From contig NC_081542.1 in the NCBI RefSeq assembly GCF_901000735.1, forward strand, positions 22,769,093 through 22,833,092: DNA of 64,000 nucleotides, in the 5' to 3' direction. This DNA comes from Corylus avellana (taxonomy: Eukaryota; Streptophyta; Magnoliopsida; Fagales; Betulaceae). Under the pieces are notes generated by a model. That model did not search any database. It had not been told where the DNA came from and saw only the letters and a program-made list of their open reading frames with translations. The stretch's first letter is position 1; each line of letters starts with the position of its first letter. A program made the position numbers and the translations under genes. Shown here one piece after another: positions 58,928 to 64,000 of the stretch.

Positions 58928-61265
58928 CTTTTTTTTTTTGAATCAAGTTAAACGAATTTTTATTTCATGCTTCAACATCAACACAAGGTATAACTTCTCA
59001 GATACATTCAGGTGGATCCTGAGTCCACAACCTATCAATAAACTGAGTCCTAGCAAACTGGGTCAGAAGATGTGCAGCTTGATTGGCTTCCTGTTTGACA
59101 AAAGTCATAGTCCATTCAGGGAGTGCCCTTAAAGCTATCCGTATATCATCCATGATATGCCCCCTCCTACTCCAGTTGGGTTCACAAGAGTTTACACCCT
59201 TCACCACAGTCTTTGCATCACCTTCCAAGCATACCTGCATCTGCCCTAGTGCTTGAGACATCTGAACAGCCATCAGTGCTGCCATGGCTTCAGCAGCGGC
59301 TGGTTCGTAGAATCCGCGTGACCGCGTCTAGTAAGACTCTTGGCCGCCCTCAATTGCCCATGCTGATCCCTTATAACAACTCCCAACCCAATCAGACCAT
59401 TTTGTCACCCTCCCGCTGCATCCCAGTTCACTTTAAACCATCCCGGAGAAGGAGCCATCCATTTTCCGACTTCAACCTGCCTAGCCTGAGCACAAACCGG
59501 ATTGTCCCCTGTCTGAGCCCGTTGAAATTCCTTCAATGCCTCCACGGCACGAGATAATACAGCATTCGGGTGAGAGAAGGAACCTTCAAAAAGAAGTTCA
59601 TTCCTCCTAAGCCAAATCCTCCGAGCAATAGTGATAAATTCTGGAACTCCTCCTGGTTGCATTTATCCAGCATCCCTTCGGCTATCCGCAAGAAATCAGG
59701 GCCCTCAAAGGTGTTTTTTGAAACTTAACACAGCCCATACTCCACACATCGCGTGCCGAAGGGCATTGCCATAAAATATGATAAACAGACTCCACTTCAA
59801 TTCCGCAAATTGGTCAGGTTGGATCTGGAATAACCTTCCTTCTTACTAAATTGTCACGGGTCGGAAGAATATCATGACATGCCCTCCAAAAAACTACCTT
59901 CTCTGCATTCGGAATATTTTACTTCCATAAGGTCTTCCACACCTTGCTTTGATTTTTCCGAACTGAGCATTTCGCCTTTTGTGAAGACTCCCATGTCTTT
60001 TGGATGTGGTAAGCACTCTTTACAGTAAATATACCAGTGTCTGCGCCCCTCCATATTAACCTGTCTTCCCGGTCAGTGAAGCTAATAGGAAGGGATTGTA
60101 TGATTGCTTGCTCCTCCACCGAGAACAGTTGGTGCAATAGATGTTGGTTCCGGGAGTGCCCCTTTGCGTCTTGGAGCTGGCTGACTGTAGCTAACGGGTC
60201 CAAAATGCTGGGTGGAGATTGTATCCGAAAAGATGAAGGTCTCAGGATCCATCTATCTTCCCAGATTCTTGTAGTTTTCCCATTCCCAATCCGCCATATC
60301 AAACCTTCCTTAATTAACGCACAAGAACTCTGAATACTCCGCCAAGCAAAAGACGGTTTTCTTCGCAAAGGGGCCTCAAGGATCGAGCAGTCCAGATAAT
60401 ACTTCGCTTTCATTATACAAGCAACTAAATTGTCCAGCATAGTCCAGATGCGCCACACTTGCTTTGCCACCAAAGCTTTATTAAAACAATTGAGCTCTCG
60501 AAAACCCAACCCACCATAATCCTTTGAAACCCCCATTTTATTCCAACTCATCCACGATATTTTCCGATCCTTCTCATTATGTCCCCACCAAAATCCCTGC
60601 ATAAGAGAATTAATCTATGAACACAGCGATTTGGGAAGGAGAAAGACACTCATACAATAGGAGGAAATGGCTTGTACAACCGCCTTCAAGAGGACTTCCT
60701 TGCCGGCTTGGGAGAGAAATCATAATTTCCAATCCTGTAGTCGTTTCCGCACCCTCTCCAAAATACTTTTGAAAGCTGTCATTCGAGAACGACCCACTAG
60801 AGCAGGCAAACCCAAATACTTTTCATATATGCAAGTGGCAGGAAGACCGGCAAACTCCAAAATAGTATCCTTTTCCACCGTAGGAGCATTCCTACTAAAA
60901 ACTATTGAGGTCTTCTCAGCGTTCATTTTTTGACCAGATGCCGCCTCATACTGTCGCAGAATGGCCAACATATTACTCCATTGGGCAAGTGTAGTCCTGC
61001 AAAACAGTAAACTATCATCTGCAAAAAATAGGTGGCTGATTTTTGGACCCTTTCTAGACGTGGGTACCCCAGATAAAAGCCCTTCTTTATTTGCATGTAG
61101 CACCATAGAACTCAAGACCTCAGCACATAGGAGAAAAAGATAGGGTGAGATAGGGTCACCCTGTCTAATACCCCGAGACGGGCTTATATTCCCACACGGC
61201 TCCCCATTCATCAAAATCGAGTAATGAACTAAAAAGACACACATCATCACTAAACGGATCCATTT
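58928..61265 (-). mobile_element. L1-type LINE, 3' half (minus), cut by a gypsy LTR
   Basis: On the minus strand: the end of reverse transcriptase (61250-60720, with GIRQGDPISPYLFLL and FFADDSLLF), the connecting region (60602-59919, with FWWGHNEKDRKISWMSWNKM and zf-RVT-like sequence), and an RNase H-like end (59662-59405 and 59285-58998, with WFKVNWDAAGG and LEGDAKTVV). A T-run at 58928-58939 is the poly(A) tail. Frames are broken at several points. The 5' part is missing because the gypsy LTR starts at 61266. Closely similar to the LINE at 40540-45326. Confidence 0.88.
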
Positions 61266-63098
61266 TGTAACATCCCCAGCCCATTAAGACCGAGTTTGCT
61301 ACTTTTCTTCTTTCACAACAAAAATTTTTGCAAAGATCTATAAGGTCTACCAGAGTACTTGATTTTAAAGGATACAATAAATGTATAAAACATTATTCAA
61401 GAGATTTTATTACAAACGAAATTAGAAAACATTAAACTTTAGTTGCGGAATATCATATTATTATAATCACTGATATGAAAAGACTTTGAAAATTTATAAT
61501 TATTCCCATCCCCATTCCGGCCTCCTATTCCAGCGTCCTTTCTACCTGAAAACAAGAAATAAAACTGAATGAGCCCAAAGGGGGCCCAGCAAGTAACATC
61601 CACGACCATAAATAGTTTTACTCCTTGTTCTCAGTTTTGAAAATCATTTTCGCAAATAAATATAATTCTAGCCATAATAATATCTGTATGTACGGTTGCA
61701 TCTCCCGTAACATATACATACTATTACATCTAGTAATAGATCATCGTTGTAAATCATCTTTATAAATCATCATCATAATGCATCATTATAAATAATCTTT
61801 GTAAATCATCATAGCATATCATCGTTGAAAATATGGTATCATTTTCTCATAATAGGCCCATGTACACTATTACCCCTGTGTACGAGGGTTGCGGGTCCTT
61901 GTGACCATGGCACTGAACTGTGGCCACAGCCATGCCCGACCGTCAATTAACTCTTTCTTGGTGCACTCAACGGTCTAGTTGATGGAATACCACCTTCTGG
62001 CATAGCCTCCTTCAGTGGTTTCGCCTCCATCCGAGTATCGGTACCGAACTCTCATCTTATCTTATCTTGGGGCCAAAATACTCTCCTCCATACATGTGCC
62101 CTCATTTCATAAACATTTATCTCATCTCTTGTACTTTTCTTTGTACTTCTTTTGATGCATCTTAGGGCAACATGTAGGAGGGTTTATCATCTTTTTTCTT
62201 TCTTATAATCATCATCATTTCTCAACTTTCTTTTCTTAAAATGGAAACTTTTCCAAATATGAACTTGTTGTGCTTAAAAAGCATTTAAAGAAATATAAAC
62301 TTTCTAAATAATTCTTTTAGAAATCCTTCATGCATGCAACATAACTTCATAATACGTAAATAAAATAATCATTTACAATTTACTAAAGAATGAATAAATA
62401 GCATGACATGAAGTAATTTTAGAAGGGGTAGTGAATTTACTTACCTCTAAACTGAAGCTAAAAGTGGTATGAAGGAATCTAGTTGCTCCAATATGATTAA
62501 CACCACTAGTATATCTTTTGAAACTAATTTTTAAAGTCCGCTATCTCTTGTGTTCTTTCTTTCTTGTAGCGCTTGGTCTCGCCCTTTCTCTCTCTGTTCT
62601 GAGTAAACACTCTTAGAAAGAAGAAAGACCTAGTAAAAAGCGGAAGAAGGAAGAATATATGCAAGAGATGGGAGAGGAGATGAGTGGTGAAAATTGTGAA
62701 GGAGAAGAGCTCTAGTTATAGGAGAAAATCAAACACTATTCTACCTTCAATTTACAATTATACCCTCATTTTACTATTTCACCAACCCTATACTATTTCA
62801 CCAACCCTATACTATTTCACCAACCCTATACTATTCTACCTTCAATTTACAATTATACCCTCATTTTACTATTTCACCAACCCTATACTATTTCACCAAC
62901 CCTATACTATTCTACCTTCTTATTCTACCATCCTTATACCTCCCATTTACTATCCTATTATTTCACCAATTACCATTCTCTAATTACCACTCTCATAAAT
63001 TTCCCAAGAATTAAAATCCTTAGCTACAATGGATATTAAAATAACATCATTATCAAAATAATCTATTTAAATAGCTTTGAAAATTCTGGGGCACTACA
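61266..63098 (-). mobile_element. Gypsy 3' LTR (minus), 1.83 kb
   Basis: Minus strand TGTAGTGCCCCAG (63098) to GGGGATGTTACA (61266). The purine region TAATAAGGAGGGAAGAT adjoins it at 63099-63115. The same family as the LTR in RLK intron 15, but longer, partly through the tandem repeats at 62736-62930. It interrupts the LINE at 61265. Part of it (about 61890-62450) matches the window's first 470 bp. Confidence 0.85.
62736..62930. repeat. Tandem repeat within the gypsy LTR (95-bp and 19-bp units)
   Basis: CTATTCTACCTTCAATTTAC starts at 62736 and 62831, a 95-bp period. Inside it, a 19-bp unit TACTATTTCACCAACCCTA is repeated two or three times per unit. Confidence 0.9.
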
Positions 63099-64000
63099 AT
63101 CTTCCCTCCTTATTAGAATTTCGTCCTCGAAATTAAAACCTATAATATTATCGTCCAATCTTCAAGTTCAGGGATTCAGATTTAAAATATTCCTTTCAAT
63201 CCTTCATCAAAGCCTACTCTCTTTTATCATATTGAAATTTTTTTTTTTTTTCTCCTTCTACTAGGAGTAAATCTTATTCACAGTCTAAAGTCTTGATTTC
63301 TGCAATCATTCATCAATTCACACTAAAATCTTACCTCAAAATCTTTTCCATTGTTTCTTTCCAACCTCAATAACAACAATCGAGTTATTCATCGATAGTC
63401 TACAGTTAAGGTTTAAACATCAAATTAATAAATCATGTAATCAATAGTTCATACCTCCAAACATCATAGTCCTCATTTCAAGCCTGCAATAATTTTCTCG
63501 ATCTAATTTAATCAATTTTATCAAAAAGGTGTAAAAATCATCCCCGCCTATATTCTCTTTAGTATCTCAGTATTCCAAATCATGCATACCAAATTTTAAT
63601 ATGATGCTCTAATAATTATTAACTTCTCACCATCATAAACCTGTAAAAGTAAATAGCACCAACATTCTACAGTTTATATTTTCCAAAAGCATTATTACAT
63701 GAATATACCTCAGAAATGACATCATAATTCGATTCATTCTAAATACACAACCGTTTCTATTTTCTCATCCCAACTTTTGTGTTTATGCTACAATATCAGC
63801 GAAAATCTTTCAGTACTACATCTTTACTTGATAAATCATAACTCAACAAAAGAAACTCGTAATTAAGATTTCAACTCAAACGAAATACACGATTACATCA
63901 AATGTAAGATTCTCATCCATTCTTGACTAATACATGCTGTGTTTTGCTGCGTTCTAGAGATGAAATTGATAAGCAAGCAAAGTAGGATAAGGGTAAGTTT
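63099..64000 (-). mobile_element. Gypsy internal sequence upstream of the 3' LTR (minus)
   Basis: Minus strand: GAGGACGAAATTC just before the purine region, then about 850 bp with no pol frame, so a long 3' untranslated region or decayed sequence. The element continues beyond the window. Confidence 0.6.

Noticed and set aside
62736..62930. Regular repeats that might suggest a CRISPR-like array
   Set aside because: Head-to-tail tandem units without unique spacers, inside a plant LTR.

Overview
The window is nuclear DNA of a eudicot plant. The evidence is long AT-rich introns with GT..AG borders, plant receptor-kinase exon structure, Ty1/copia and Ty3/gypsy LTR elements, plant L1-type LINEs, a TRIM and many small MITEs. 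Five runs of exactly 100 N (1669-1768, 20174-20273, 22557-22656, 34945-35044, 45327-45426) look like scaffold gaps of unknown true length. The window is therefore six contigs, and joins across the gaps are uncertain. No bacterial feature, CRISPR array, rRNA or tRNA gene was seen.

Layout. 1-5 kb: part of a gypsy-type LTR (minus), a gap, then a copia-like element with a gag reading frame and a 3' LTR. 5.5-12.2 kb: the 3' half of an LRR-malectin receptor-like kinase (RLK copy 1). It is a pseudogene with in-frame stops, a lost HRD histidine, an activation-segment deletion and a hAT-type insertion with an 8-bp target duplication. 13.2-14.0 kb: a solo copia LTR with a 5-bp target duplication. 14.85-30.64 kb: a complete RLK gene (copy 2). 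I could join 24 exons into one 1002-codon frame; intron 15 carries a nest of gypsy and LINE sequence. 31.3-32.1 kb: a copia 3' end and a complete TRIM. 32.8-34.3 kb (minus): three exons of a Piezo-type channel, with a SINE-like insertion in an intron.

35-50 kb: a cystatin-fold-like gene occurs twice as inverted arms about 4 kb long, with a defective LINE between them. The minus-strand copy (35.8-38.6 kb) assembles into an intact five-exon, 269-codon frame. The plus-strand copy (45.8-48.6 kb) has a frameshift and a stop. Both arms carry the same gypsy gag start downstream. 50-52.3 kb (minus): a third, rearranged RLK kinase fragment. 52.3-55.2 kb (minus): the 5' end of a Tat-like gypsy element. 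55.2-58.9 kb: non-coding repeats, including a copy of the 3' flank of RLK copy 2. 58.9-61.3 kb (minus): the 3' half of a second LINE from the same family. 61.3-64 kb (minus): a gypsy LTR and its adjoining internal sequence.

Overall this looks like a receptor-kinase locus that grew by local tandem and inverted duplication, with most copies later broken by mutation and transposons. Two genes appear able to make full proteins: the RLK at 14852-30643 and the cystatin-like gene at 35794-38611. I did not find a new multi-gene system. The points most worth a second look are the paired intact and dead inverted gene copies, the dated insertions (hAT, MITE, solo LTR, TRIM, SINE-like) and possible assembly artefacts at the gaps.
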